Shown: piece after piece, positions 23,701 through 32,601 of the stretch
Layout: each line of letters opens with the position of its first letter
How positions within the stretch are numbered: the first letter of the stretch is position 1
Origin: Gordius sp. MW1
Taxonomy: Eukaryota; Nematomorpha; Gordioida; Gordea; Gordiidae
Length of the DNA stretch: 64,000 nucleotides
Assembly (NCBI GenBank): GCA_964036665.1
Contig: OZ038526.1
Coordinates: 25,110,001 to 25,174,000, forward strand
Direction of reading: 5' to 3'
Notes under the pieces: generated by a model
The model's database searches: none
Told to the model about the DNA's origin: nothing
Seen by the model: only the letters and a program-made list of their open reading frames with translations
Position numbers and translations under genes: made by a program

Positions 23701-26700
23701 GCCCATGCAGCCATTATTAATTCTTTAGACATGGTAATATGTTATAGAGTGAAAATCTCAAATATTTATATAACAAAGTTTTATAACGAGAATATTCAAA
23801 ATATTAATCTTGAAATTTTATTAACTTACTCTTAAGTTTGTAACTAGAAGGATAATGTAGTTTATTCTTGTATATAGTAGCTAATGAAAACTTATCTATT
23901 TGAAATTTGAATTGCCGGTATCATTGTAAATGAATGAATAAAGAAGAAAATTGAAATGTATTTTCATTGTCAATTAAACAAAAATCAATTAAAAAATAAT
24001 AAAAAAAAGTTTAACACATCTTTGCATTTATTTTATATTTCTAGTATAATAAAAAATTAAACATTTTGCAACGGGCTTTTAGCGGGCCTCAATCTAGGCC
24101 CGGCCTGAGCCCGGATGGGAATTGAACGGCCCGTCCAGGCCCGGCCCGTTTATTTTTTTTAACGCGGGCCGGGCTTTTAGGCCCGTCCGCGGGCCGGGCC
24201 GTGCAGGTCTCTAAAATGAACTATGAACTTGAACTAGTTCATAATTAAGATGAACTTTAACAGCTCTAGCAATAATTAAAAGTCATTAGTTTAACAAAAC
24301 AGTATGGAATGTTTTCTTGGCGGACACCGTCTCCCTAACGCGGCGTTCGTGATGACGCACGAAGCGAAAAAAAGCGAAGTGAATATTTGGGCTAATTTAT
24401 CAAACTCTTCCTTCTTTTTTCTTAATATCTTAATATTTGTCGTGACAATTGGTATAGGAACAACTTGAAAGCCTAGATGGGTACTAGGCGAGATTGTAGA
24501 GCAGGTAGGCTCAAAGATTTATAAAATTAAAAATGCAATAACAGATAAGATTGAGACTAGGCGTGAATAACAAGTTAAATTGTAATGCTTAATATAAAAT
24601 GTTAAATCTTATGTTTTTATATTCTGCAGATGATTATCCCAACCGTATGGTGCGATGTACGATTGAAGGTGATTCCGGCGGCCCGTCCATGCTCGAAGAC
24701 CCATGTTGAATACGTTCGCGGTTGAACCAACAGGGCGGTCAAGGGTCGTCAACCTAACGCATCCCATCGTAGTACCACAGCGTGATATGGCAAGCTTGAG
24801 ACCGATAGGAAACAGGCAACGGCTGCAAGGTCTAGGCCTGCAGGTTCTGTACAGTCTAGGTCAGGTACACAAAGTAATGTCGCTCACCGAGATAATTAGG
24901 TGGCCGGAACGGTTGTGGTTCGTAGAAGGAAATGCTGAAGATGCAGGAGGAGGCAACCACCTCCGATGTGCCCTAAACCCCAAGTACTAAATAGGCCTAT
25001 AGTCCCTGTCCGGGAGGTAGGACAAGCGGCAGTCTTAATTGAGGGGGCTTTAAAAGTCCTGAACCTCGAGGGGTCATCCGACTTCTCGTTAGAGGGTGAG
25101 GACTAGCTTTTTTTGCCCCCCCCCTTCCCTCCACACAATTAAAATTTTTATGTCCCTCACACAATTTATCATTATGTTTTATATACTAAATCGCATAATG
25201 TCATCGCACGTCCGAGAAAAACACGACATATGGGGAAAACGCATTATCCAAAAATCCGAGAAAAAAGGCGCGACATCTTAAAAAAAAGAAAACCAGCATC
25301 CGAAATATTCGAGGAAACGCGACATCTCTTAATTTTTATGATAAATAATATGATCAAATATTTAACTAAATTCCTATGGATGCAATGCTCGGATGCCGTG
25401 AAGAAGGAGTCACCACCATGACGAACCTCCTTAACAGAATATTGGTAGAAGAGCGAATTTTTAATCAATGAAGAGCAAGCACGATAATACCCTTATTTAA
25501 AGGCAAAGGAGACCCTCAAGACTGTGGCAATTACAGAGGTATCAAGCTAACTTTCCACTCCTTGAAGCTTATGGAAAGGATTTTAGTAACAAGGCTGAAA
25601 AACAAGGTGGAAATATCGGCTCATTGAATCGGATTTGGGCCGGCAAATCCATAATCGACCCAATCTTCGCACTAAGACAAATGAGGGATAAGTATGGTGA
25701 AAGAAGGAAAGACCTACGGTCTTTATCGACTTGAAGAAAGCTTATGACACGGTCCCCCGCGATTTAATATGGTGGTGCCTGAGAAAACAAAATATTCCTG
25801 ACGCATATATACGGCTTATAAAAAATATTTATGAAGCCTCAAACTCTTGCGTTAGGACGACAGTTGGAGACACTAAATCTTTTCGGGTTGAAATTGGATT
25901 AAATCAAGGATCTGCTTTAAGTCCCTTTTTATTTAATATAATTATAGACACGATAACGAGGGACTCTCATAAGCCATCGCTATGGTGCAGCCATATGCCG
26001 ATGATATAGTTCTGTGCGAGGAAACAAAGGAGAAAGTATTCGAAGAAACCGAAAATCAAAGCGCTTAGCTGGATATGGGTTAAAGGTCAACGATCGTAAA
26101 ACGGTATACATGGAAATGAACGGTACAAGCAGCCCATCGCTGGATGACCCTCTAAAGACGCAAAAGTAGACAGGTTTACATACCTCGAACTCGATGCTAC
26201 ATCAAGAGGGAGGTTGGGCAACGGAGGTCAATGCCCGCATCCAAAAAGGATGGCTTAAATGGCGAAGTATATCCGGTGTAATGTGCGACATGAAAATGCC
26301 AAACTGGTTGAAGAGCAAAGCCTACAAATCCATCGTAAGACTGGTGTTACTCTATGGAAGTGAAACATGGGCATTAAACACCACGAAAGGAAAGCTATTA
26401 CAAGCCACAGAGATGAGAATGATACGGTGGAGCTTGGGGTATACTAAACTCGACCATATGGCGAATGACTTTCTCATGACAAAAATGGGTATTCAACCTA
26501 TGGCGGACATGATTAACGAAAATCGGCTAAGGTGGTATGGGCATATACTAAGAAGAGACACGAATGACGTAAATCGAAAAGTACTGGACATGGAGGTACC
26601 GGGTAAGAGAGGAAGAGGACGACCCCGTGTCACGTGGAAAGGGCAAGTCGATAAAGTAATGAAAACAAAAGAGATTAGTCAAGATATGGCACTCACCCGG

Positions 26701-29700
26701 TCAAGATGGAAGAAACTCATCAAAACAAACCCCACGACTGTGGGACCAAATAACTGATAAAGAAGAAGAAGAGATTTAAAGTTACTAAATTATAGCAAAT
26801 AGCAATTATATCTCCTAACTACTCGAGTTTACTCGGGCTAACTGCTCAATGCTTTAAGAGATTTTTCTGCATCGATTCGCCTCTCGAGCATTTTTATATG
26901 CTATTTATATGCCTAATGCACCAAACAGCGAGCACTCATTATGCTAACTACATATTAAACAGTTTAGTGTGTGTGCTCGACCAAAGCACATAGTAAGCAT
27001 TGCTCACGCGAGCAATTTAACAATTCTAGTCAGGGACATATAAAAAATGTTTACTTTGAAAGCTTCAATTTTTTGTTTGTAGAGATTTAACATTTCCTTA
27101 TGCAAAAAGGCTCTTAAAGATGGAAAACATTGGGTATTTTTGATATTAAAATAATCTTTCATTATATAGAAAACGTGGTATTGTTTAAAAAACCGTAAAA
27201 GATCTAATTTTCAATTTAAAATTGCGAGGTTTTCCTTCAAATAATTTTCAGCGCAATTTTCCGCCCTTAGGGGGTACGAGATGGCACATACGCCCAGTTC
27301 CAAAAGGGAATAAGGTTAATATATAATAAATTTTGGGATGGGAGGCCTAAAAATTTCGCATTTGGCCTCATTAAACCTTAAATTTAAAATTAATTCTTGA
27401 TCTTTAATGATTCAAATAGTTTTTTGCACGGATGACCACAAAGAGTTGCGTTATGAGATATTTTTTGTATAAGTTTATATATACCCGAACAAAATGTATT
27501 TATTTTAAAATACCAAATTGTAAACAAGATGTAAAACTCAAGAAAATTCTCGACAAAAGCTTGCCAGTCAATAAAAAGCGTTGTCAAATTTATTTATCAA
27601 AGCATTGATAAGTTTGCCTGGGGCATTTAGCAACTTTTAAATCAAAACCTATTGTAGCACTTTTAGTTTTGTATTTTATCACCAAATATTTTAAGAATGA
27701 TCTCTTCAAATAGAATGGCGATCAGAGGTATGATTTGCTTATGTTTTTCTGTCCAAACCCGCTTGAACCTTTCTAAGTTTCCGTCCGACATGCCGAAACA
27801 TTAAAGCTGCCTGTCCCGAAATGATAATTTTTTAAATTTTAGTAATAATTTTGTCATATTTTACGAAATTATAATTTAATTCACGATTCGTTGGATAAGA
27901 TCTAAGATTAATAAATTTCATACAATCTAAAACGTGACAACATAATATACAAAAAATAATAAGTTAAATAAAAAAATTTCATAGAGCCCGAATTTTGTTA
28001 TGGTGCCCGCCCGGACCCGTCCGAAAATCTAAATTTACGACAGTTGCTCGCCCGGCCCGCTGATGGATCTAGTTTTTCAATTGAGAGTTGAACAAGATAC
28101 TATTACACGAGTAGCGTTCGCATTCGCAATTGTTGTATAAAGAGTAAAGGTCGACTAAACATTAACAGACGAAAGGTTTTTTGGTCCGTTTTTGTTAGGC
28201 GACCTAGACAGGCTTAGTCGATATTTGAAAACCAAACCACAGTTGACCATAAGTCTTATATGAACCATAGGTCGACCAAACAAAACCCCACCATTGACTA
28301 TAAGCTTTCATAGAGATTCACGGAATTTAATATGTTTCATGGAGTCCTAAAGGAATTCATAAATGAAAAGGATTTAATAGCTTCTGTAATTTCGGCAGAT
28401 TTAAAGGATACAGTTGATATAATGTTAAGATATAGATTTATTAGGTGCATGGGGAAACTTAAACATTTGATTTAGCGTTGCAAAAAAACAGCGATATTTT
28501 CTAAATTTATAAATGTAACCTGCAGCTAATATGGACTTGAAACAAGATTTTTGATCGATTCGTGAAAAAATAATATATTTTCCTTGTGGCCTCAAACGTC
28601 TTAGGGTTAAGAAACATAGAGTTAGGGTCATTCCGGTTGCCATGGGGACGATTAGTGTGTGATTTACATTTTTCAACCCTTTAAAATATTATATACAAAT
28701 TCTTTAGAATTAGAAAAATACTGTACAATAAATTATGGAAATTATAACAGTTTGGCTAAAGTCTGATAAATTAGTATGCATGATTTATAGTTGTAGAATT
28801 TATGCAAAAAAAATTAATTGACAAATAGAGGGTAGACACAAAACATAAAGATTTTTAAATATAGCCTATAAATTTATTTTAACCATTACAGCATAGGTTA
28901 TTGAATAATTGGATTAATATATAATAATGGGTTGATTGCCCCAAAAATTTCAGTTGTATCACTTTAATTGGTAACAGGATTATTTTGAAAGGTGTCATTT
29001 TGGTAATTAGATTAAAAGGAATAAATTATCAAAAAAAACCTTTACCTATATATAGATTAAATTAATAAAGCGTTTTTCCGCATACTAGCTCATTCTAATA
29101 CAAAAAAATTTGTAGGAAGGTGAATATAGTTTCATTTTGTATATGAATCTATAAGCTAAAACAGCTATAGAATAGTCATTCTGCAATTTAAAAATTATTG
29201 TTTAAAACATGTAAGCATATATGAACAATAATAACTAAATCTGCATTTATATAATGAATAACATTATATATTATGTATGGATTTATATCTTGGATAGTTT
29301 AAAGAAGATTGATTATAATAATAAACAAAACCAAATATTATAGAGTATTAATACTTGATCAAATTGAGAACATTTTACAATGTGCATTAATAAATTAAAT
29401 ATGTATAATCATTATTTTTCAATATTCTACGCCAAATAAAGTGAAAAATTTTAGGCACATTTGATTTATACCTGCAATACTGAATGCATCTGTGACAAGA
29501 TTATTGGCTAATTTTGATATTATACTTGATCCAGCAGCTTTTGGTTGTATCTCATTTAGGTCACCTGATCTTCCCATTCCATGACCAAGACTATAAATTA
29601 TGTATAAAACTATTATAAAAATACATCTAAAAACTAAATTATATTTATTTACATTAAAACTTTTCATATCATACTGAAAATGTCGTTTCTTTATTATTGT

Positions 29701-29981
29701 ACAATAAATCCTGGATTCCCTTTCACCAATAGGGCAAGAATTTATGTAATTATTTGAGTCTAATAAAGAGAGGCTCCTGATAAACTCTTCAATAATAGCA
29801 TCTAACCAAGGATCTAACGGTATTTTCTTCTAAAATAACTCTTTAATTATGACATATAGCACGTATGTTTTACATGGCATAAAAGACTTTCATATGTATT
29901 TTTCAAAGAGATTTGTGCTTCATGCGAATTTTTGCAATAGCTTTCTGGCAAAAACTTTTTAATCGAGTTATAATTAATCAT
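11558..29981 (-). CDS. SEPSECS: SEPSECS, O-phosphoseryl-tRNA(Sec) selenium transferase (9 exons)
   Basis: Gene-level entry. The minus-strand exons are 29981-29874, 29829-29675, 29590-29472, 28678-28520, 19843-19588, 19041-18851, 17530-17345, 12396-12312 and 11750-11558. They join in phase through GT-AG introns and give about 483 codons, against 501 in human. The family is a PLP enzyme that turns O-phosphoseryl-tRNA(Sec) into selenocysteinyl-tRNA with selenophosphate. Visible signatures are the phosphate-binding loop [60 protein letters not shown], the PLP lysine in [32 protein letters not shown] and [13 protein letters not shown]. Start ATG at 29981-29979; stop TAA at 11558-11560. No exon is broken, so the gene looks functional. 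Oddities are a 44-nt first intron, an extra basic segment in the PLP-lysine exon, and introns packed with transposons. Confidence 0.95.
12312..12396 (-). CDS. SEPSECS: SEPSECS exon 8
   Basis: A short 85-nt exon reading [20 protein letters not shown], then FTRRVTGAR. It fits the family LGSMLFTRQVSGAR segment exactly. Acceptor TTATTTGTAG, donor GCTAG|GTAGTC; phases 1 and 2 agree with its neighbours. The LINE at 12951-16230 sits in the intron before it. Confidence 0.93.
12973..14187 (-). pseudogene. LINE reverse transcriptase with an inserted PHD-like finger
   Basis: The 404-codon frame has [18 protein letters not shown] (residues 49-66) and the active site YADDLL (82-87). A C4HC3 zinc finger follows: Cys139, Cys142, Cys153, Cys156, His161, Cys164, Cys180 and Cys183. 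The RT C-terminus then resumes with [10 protein letters not shown] and ends near [11 protein letters not shown] and the tail. The PHD-like finger sits between the palm and the C-terminal region. The upstream RT part ([13 protein letters not shown] at 14270-14545, [11 protein letters not shown] near 14200) is out of frame with it. Confidence 0.88.
14554..15543 (-). pseudogene. LINE endonuclease end and linker
   Basis: A 329-codon frame. It begins in the endonuclease C-terminus ([32 protein letters not shown]) and runs through a basic helical linker to the RT thumb-finger boundary. The motif STVDYMMV corresponds to the SxIDYIL catalytic block. It ends where the RT GPDGI-type segment should start. 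Confidence 0.8.
15611..16156 (-). pseudogene. LINE apurinic-type endonuclease domain
   Basis: The 181-codon frame contains [31 protein letters not shown] (catalytic Glu in QETRW), [10 protein letters not shown] and [11 protein letters not shown], the standard order of the exonuclease-endonuclease-phosphatase fold. In LINEs this domain nicks target DNA. It is cut off by a stop at 15611; the rest ([15 protein letters not shown] and on) follows in other frames at 15389-15601 and 14554-15543. Confidence 0.88.
16702..17124. mobile_element. hAT-type MITE with GGGC-rich ends
   Basis: The ends are CAGAGGCCAGA and its partner TCTGACCGCTG. They sit between identical 8-bp repeats ATATATAT (16694-16701 and 17125-17132). 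Subterminal CGGGC motifs in both orientations are typical of hAT ends. It lies in SEPSECS intron 7. A related fragment is at 27985-28080. Confidence 0.7.
17345..17530 (-). CDS. SEPSECS: SEPSECS exon 7
   Basis: Encodes [20 protein letters not shown] through [10 protein letters not shown], matching the family [14 protein letters not shown] and HNPISL blocks. Acceptor TTCATTAG, donor CTGG|GTGAGA, phase 1 on both sides. Confidence 0.95.
17623..17849. mobile_element. hAT-type MITE with C-rich subtermini
   Basis: Left end CAGTGGCGTAAATGACCCCC, right end GGCTAAGCGCCG. It is flanked by perfect 8-bp duplications GTGTATAC (17615-17622 and 17850-17857). Poly-C blocks lie just inside both ends. It sits in SEPSECS intron 6. 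The termini resemble the CATGGGCGTAGCCAGG family in layout. Confidence 0.8.
17930..18595. mobile_element. hAT-type MITE with GATACC repeats
   Basis: A 666-bp element with long inverted ends TAGAGATGCACCGATACCA and TGGTATCGGTGCATCTCTA. Flanks are AAAAAAAC (17922-17929) and AAAAAACC (18596-18603), seven of eight positions matching. CCGATAC is repeated inside both ends. The interior is AT-rich with no transposase. It sits in SEPSECS intron 6. Confidence 0.88.
18851..19041 (-). CDS. SEPSECS: SEPSECS exon 6, PLP lysine
   Basis: Encodes [20 protein letters not shown]; the Lys of DKNFM is the residue that binds PLP. After [11 protein letters not shown] comes an extra Lys/Glu/Ser-rich stretch of about 19 residues ([20 protein letters not shown]) before [12 protein letters not shown]. 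The human protein goes almost directly from AGF to the equivalent SF. Acceptor TCATTATAG, donor CCTG|GTGCGA. Confidence 0.93.
19588..19843 (-). CDS. SEPSECS: SEPSECS exon 5
   Basis: Begins [17 protein letters not shown] and includes [10 protein letters not shown] and [12 protein letters not shown], core PLP-domain motifs. Acceptor TTTCCTAG. The donor that keeps the phase is the weak AA|GTCCAT at 19587, which yields an alignment within one residue of the human spacing. An alternative donor would need a frame change. Confidence 0.9.
20597..20761. mobile_element. CATGG-type MITE copy
   Basis: Ends CATGGCCGTAGCTAAG and CTGGCTACACCCATG match the family termini with a few changes. Flanks CCTGTTTT (20589-20596) and GCTGTATT (20762-20769) match at six of eight positions. 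Poly-G and poly-C blocks lie inside. Confidence 0.75.
21840..23543 (-). pseudogene. hAT transposase, broken
   Basis: From ATG at 23543 the frame begins MADKRTYN. It carries a BED-type zinc finger ([25 protein letters not shown], then [10 protein letters not shown]). A middle block at 22361-22612 has [12 protein letters not shown], typical of the hAT helical region. Near 21880-22060 the dimerisation domain is legible: [14 protein letters not shown] and [19 protein letters not shown] then SERNF, in shifted frames. The family cuts and pastes DNA elements with 8-bp duplications. Several stops and frameshifts make this copy dead. A MITE is inserted exactly at its start codon. Confidence 0.88.
23545..23707. 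mobile_element. MITE with CATGGGCGTAGCCAGG ends, perfect 8-bp duplication
   Basis: A 163-bp element with perfect 16-bp inverted ends CATGGGCGTAGCCAGG and CCTGGCTACGCCCATG. It is flanked by identical CAGCCATT (23537-23544 and 23708-23715). Inside are G-runs, then a poly-C block. The duplicated octamer contains the ATG of the hAT transposase on the minus strand. This is the clearest copy and defines the family boundaries used for the others. Confidence 0.93.
24290..25440. other. Unassigned intronic block, partly GC-richer
   Basis: Between the hAT nest and the RTE copy. A stretch of about 24630-25085 is richer in G+C than its neighbours and has an open frame at 24703-24990 without known motifs. 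A C-run and AT-rich DNA follow. It may be the 5' part of the RTE copy that begins near 25380, or a different insertion. Confidence 0.35.
25380..26770 (+). pseudogene. RTE-type LINE reverse transcriptase, 5'-truncated
   Basis: Readable RT blocks, in several frames, are [20 protein letters not shown] (about 25490-25550), [20 protein letters not shown] (25728-25785), [19 protein letters not shown] (25895-25955) and a YADD region near 25995. A C-terminal frame at 26194-26757 follows, with [22 protein letters not shown] and GRGRPRVTW. It ends with a stop and a GAAGAAGAAGAA tail (26760-26773), a simple-repeat 3' end as in RTE elements. No endonuclease is present. It is opposite in direction to SEPSECS, in intron 4. 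The copies at 9050 and 45840 belong to the same family. Confidence 0.85.
27985..28080. mobile_element. Fragment of the GGGC-rich hAT-type MITE
   Basis: CCCGCCCGGACCCGTCCG and TACGACAGTTGCTCGCCCGG are, in inverted orientation, the subterminal part of the element at 16702-17124. The terminus itself is not clear. Confidence 0.55.
28520..28678 (-). CDS. SEPSECS: SEPSECS exon 4
   Basis: Encodes [17 protein letters not shown], then [16 protein letters not shown], both near-identical to the animal family. Acceptor ATTTTAAAG, donor GCAG|GTTACA, phase 1 on both sides. The 8.7-kb intron after it holds the hAT nest and an RTE fragment. Confidence 0.95.
29472..29590 (-). CDS. SEPSECS: SEPSECS exon 3, phosphate-binding loop
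   Basis: Encodes [20 protein letters not shown] and the helix after it. The loop binds the phosphoseryl phosphate; the Arg-Ser of GRSG and the Gln of IQPKAAGSS are kept. Acceptor ATTTATAG, donor GCAG|GTATAA, phase 2 in and phase 1 out. Confidence 0.95.
29675..29829 (-). CDS. SEPSECS: SEPSECS exon 2
   Basis: Starts [16 protein letters not shown] after acceptor TTATTTTAG. It carries [19 protein letters not shown], equivalent to the family MDSNNFLGNCGVGEREGR. It ends in phase 2 at CATTTTCA|GTATGA. The intron before it is only 44 nt (29830-29873). Confidence 0.9.
29874..29981 (-). CDS. SEPSECS: SEPSECS exon 1 (start)
   Basis: Thirty-six codons from ATG ([15 protein letters not shown]...), ending ...ESLLCH before GTAAAA. 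It aligns without gaps to the N-terminal AYVRQGCEARRS...LLLE helix region of the family, including Tyr and Glu-Ala at matching places. Similarity is lower than in later exons, but the phase-0 join to exon 2 and the alignment length support it. Human has about nine more residues before this point. Confidence 0.8.
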
Positions 29982-32191
29982 AAAGTTATGGTGATAAAGG
30001 AATCCAGTTCAAAATGCCAAGTTACAAAAAGCCAAGTAAATGTATGTATCACACTAAATATTAAAAATATCATGTGATTTTATTTAGTATAAAGAATTAA
30101 ACTATTTTAAAGGTATAGATATATATTTATTGCTATATGAGCTAAATGAATATAACAAATTGTTATGTATACTATTGTATTTAATTATTTAAGTTAATAC
30201 TGTAAATTCTTCTGCTGAAATCACACAAAACAAGTTCATAATAATACGATATCATATCGTAATCATGTTGTTGGTATGGTATGAAGATTCTAATGCCAAT
30301 TAATTTAAAAAGTATGAATATGTTATATTATACTGTTATGAAGGAGTAAAAGTATGTCTTTGCTGATTCTTGAAGCTTTATTAAGTATGAATATGTTATA
30401 ATGTAGTATTTAGGAAAAATTAAAAGTATGTTATTGCTAATGATTGACGCTTTCTAATTAAGCATAATGCCATAGAAACTACTACTTATGGAATTAAAAT
30501 AGAATGCCATGGCTATCTTTTTACTTGTAAGGACTAAATGTTTTAAGTTTTATTTAAAGAGGGATGGGGGTTCAAAATCTTTCAATCATATAAAAGATCC
30601 ATAATTATTACTTAGGTCACTGGTAGAGCAATAATATATTGGTACTGGAAATAATTTTGTGAAGCATGAAATGTTGATTATTTATAAATATGTTTTTTTG
30701 TAATATGTATACTGTGAATTAAATATGTGTTTAGTTTTATATCAATAAATTTATAGTTATTAAATAAAATCCTTAAATTTTAGTTGCAAAGTGATTAGTT
30801 GTAATAACCCTCAGAATTCTACTTGTTCCACACATCTCTCTTAAACAAAACATTATTTCTTATATTATATTATAAAATTCAATATTTTTAGAAAATATGC
30901 TTATTTTTGTATATTAATATAAATAAAAACTTAAATGTTTTATGATAAACAATTTGCCATTGACCCTTACATCTTTAAGGAAAAATACCACATTCATTTC
31001 ATAAAAAAAATTGTGCCTTATTAAAAAGTAAATAAACAACTTGACTTTATCCTCAGTTTTAAGTGAGCTTTAAGTGAAATAAAATTTTATATATTAAAAT
31101 ATATTTGTTGAAAGTCAGCAATAAAATATAGGAACTATATGTTTTTTATGCAAGACATAAAATTTAAACACTTGAAAACATAATGGAATCAATATATGTT
31201 CCATAAACATACATTTTAATATAACTTTGTAAAACATAAATTACAGAAGATGTTCCTGGTTGAAAATTGTGTTTTTATATAACATGTACAACTTAGACAA
31301 AATAATCAGATATTAATTACACCAATCTCAGTTTTGAAAAAATGATACTTAAGATTTAAAATGTTATATAAAATATCTTAACTTAGAATTTATGGAAGTT
31401 GAATTGCAACATATTGTTTATTTCTAATATAATTATATCTTAATTTATTAATACTAATTTACTTTTTTTATTGTGCTCCACTTTTTTCTAAAACAAATAG
31501 TTAATTAATTTGCCTCCCACTTAGCAAACCCTATACCACATATGTAAAATTTAACCTCGTTTTTATTTGGTCATGAGTGTATAATTTGTCATTATAATAT
31601 TACATTGAACGGTTATAAATTTTATAAGCAAAATAATAAGATTACATTTCAATAATGTAATCTCAATAAATATGAAATTAGCACATTAAATTATTTGAGA
31701 TACTTGACAAGTTAAAAAATTAGAAATTTAATTTACTATGACTGTTGAAATTATTAGAATAACATCCATCCATCGTCGTACCATTAGCTGCTAAACAAAA
31801 TTATAAAATAAGGTTGAATTACTTGATATGTTAGAAATGTCATCTAGTGGTCTTAGGCCTGCTAAATACATAAAAATACTAATGACAATTTATACTTGTA
31901 TGTGGAATATTTGAATGCTTCTTAGTGATAAAATATGTATTTCCATCTTTTATAGCTCTGCCCGAACATTTAGTATGGCGGCATCTAAGGTGCCTTCCTT
32001 GTATTTTGTATAGTAGAAATTGTCATAATAGTAGTTGTTTTTTTATTTGCGTTAACATCACTGACGGAAATGAAATAAAAATATTTGTGAATGTACGTCT
32101 ACTTATGTATGAGTGGCGATCAGTGGTGATTAGATTATGGTGATCAGTGGTTAAATTGGCAATTTGAAGTTTGGCATTTTGAAACGAAAGG
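29982..32191. other. AT-rich intergenic region upstream of SEPSECS
   Basis: More than 2 kb of AT-rich DNA between the SEPSECS start codon and the gypsy LTR. It should contain the SEPSECS promoter, but I see no TATA box or initiator that stands out from the AT background. Short repeated strings such as AAGTATGAATATGTTATA (about 30310 and 30380) are present. No coding exons were recognised. Confidence 0.5.
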
Positions 32192-32601
32192 GTGATAAAG
32201 AAAGGAACATATGGTTTATTCACGGAAAACGGGAACCGGTCAAAGGAGCACAGAAATAGGAGCGAAACTCGTCATGATTGCTCAGGATGAATTTAACGTA
32301 TTGTCTTAGCACAAAAATTTTTATATTAACATGTCCTAGTGAAAGCATAACAAGTAAATATATGGGTTAGGGTAAGTGTTAGGGCTAGGGTAAGGGATAG
32401 GGTTTGGGTTATAATAACAAAGTGTGCTCTTTTCCTGATGAGCTTTGATGTGCTCCTTTGACCCCCACTCACGGAAAACATTAATGATAACCGAAAAACA
32501 AAACTATTTATCGCGAGTTCAAATAATGGGATGGGTTGGTTAATATTCAAATGAGGGTTGACTCTGCGTGCGTATATTTCTCTCCGTATCACGACCACTA
32601 C
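32192..32601 (-). repeat. Left LTR of gypsy element 2, split by a MITE
   Basis: The segment CATATGGTTTATTCACGG and, after the insertion, AAAACATTAATGATAACCGA through CGTATCACGACCACTACA match the right LTR at 36465-36617 almost base for base. Without the 238-bp insertion and its duplication the LTR is only about 150-160 bp. Read on the minus strand it starts TGTAGTGGTCGTG, the usual TG. A purine tract (AGAGGGGGAG on minus, 32607-32616) sits just before it, as a polypurine tract should. Confidence 0.85.
32231..32468. mobile_element. Mutator-like MITE inside the LTR
   Basis: The element is bounded by inverted GGTCAAAGGAGCACA and TGTGCTCCTTTGACC (with a few extra bases outside). It is flanked by identical 11-bp repeats TCACGGAAAAC (32220-32230 and 32469-32479). 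The other LTR has this 11-mer once, so the empty site is preserved in the same element. Duplication length of 9-11 bp points to the Mutator-like group. The inside carries a degenerate TTAGGG-like run (32364-32411). Confidence 0.85.

Larger units (their letters stand above)
21589..24213. mobile_element. hAT transposon, decayed autonomous copy
   Basis: Ends TAGAGACCTGCAACGGGCC and GGGCCGTGCAGGTCTCTA. They are flanked by AAATAAAC (21581-21588) and AAATGAAC (24214-24221), seven of eight positions matching. Both subterminal regions are filled with GGCCCG and CGGGCC motifs. A broken hAT transposase is coded on the minus strand from 23543 to about 21840. Two further left ends of the same family lie at 59355 and, more diverged, 55161. 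Confidence 0.9.
20190..24268. mobile_element. Outer foldback hAT-type element with GAACTAGTTC repeats
   Basis: Inverted ends TAGAGCCGTTA (left) and the complement of CTAGAGCTGTTAA (right) are flanked by GCAATAAAT (20181-20189) and GCAATAATT (24269-24277), equal apart from a one-base shift. Inside both ends the palindrome GAACTAGTTC is repeated (20214-20322, 21450-21560, 24222-24243). It was split by insertion of the hAT element at 21589-24213. It also contains a CATGGGCGTAGCCAGG-type copy at 20597. It lies in SEPSECS intron 4. Confidence 0.75.

Noticed and set aside
24640-24710. Trypsin-like GDSGGP motif on the plus strand
   Set aside because: Only this six-residue match is present; the surrounding residues do not fit a serine protease and the frame stops soon after. 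Treated as chance.
31973-32012. Possible first exon ATGGCGGCATCTAAG
   Set aside because: A good start context and a GT follow, but no further exon could be linked, so no gene is claimed.
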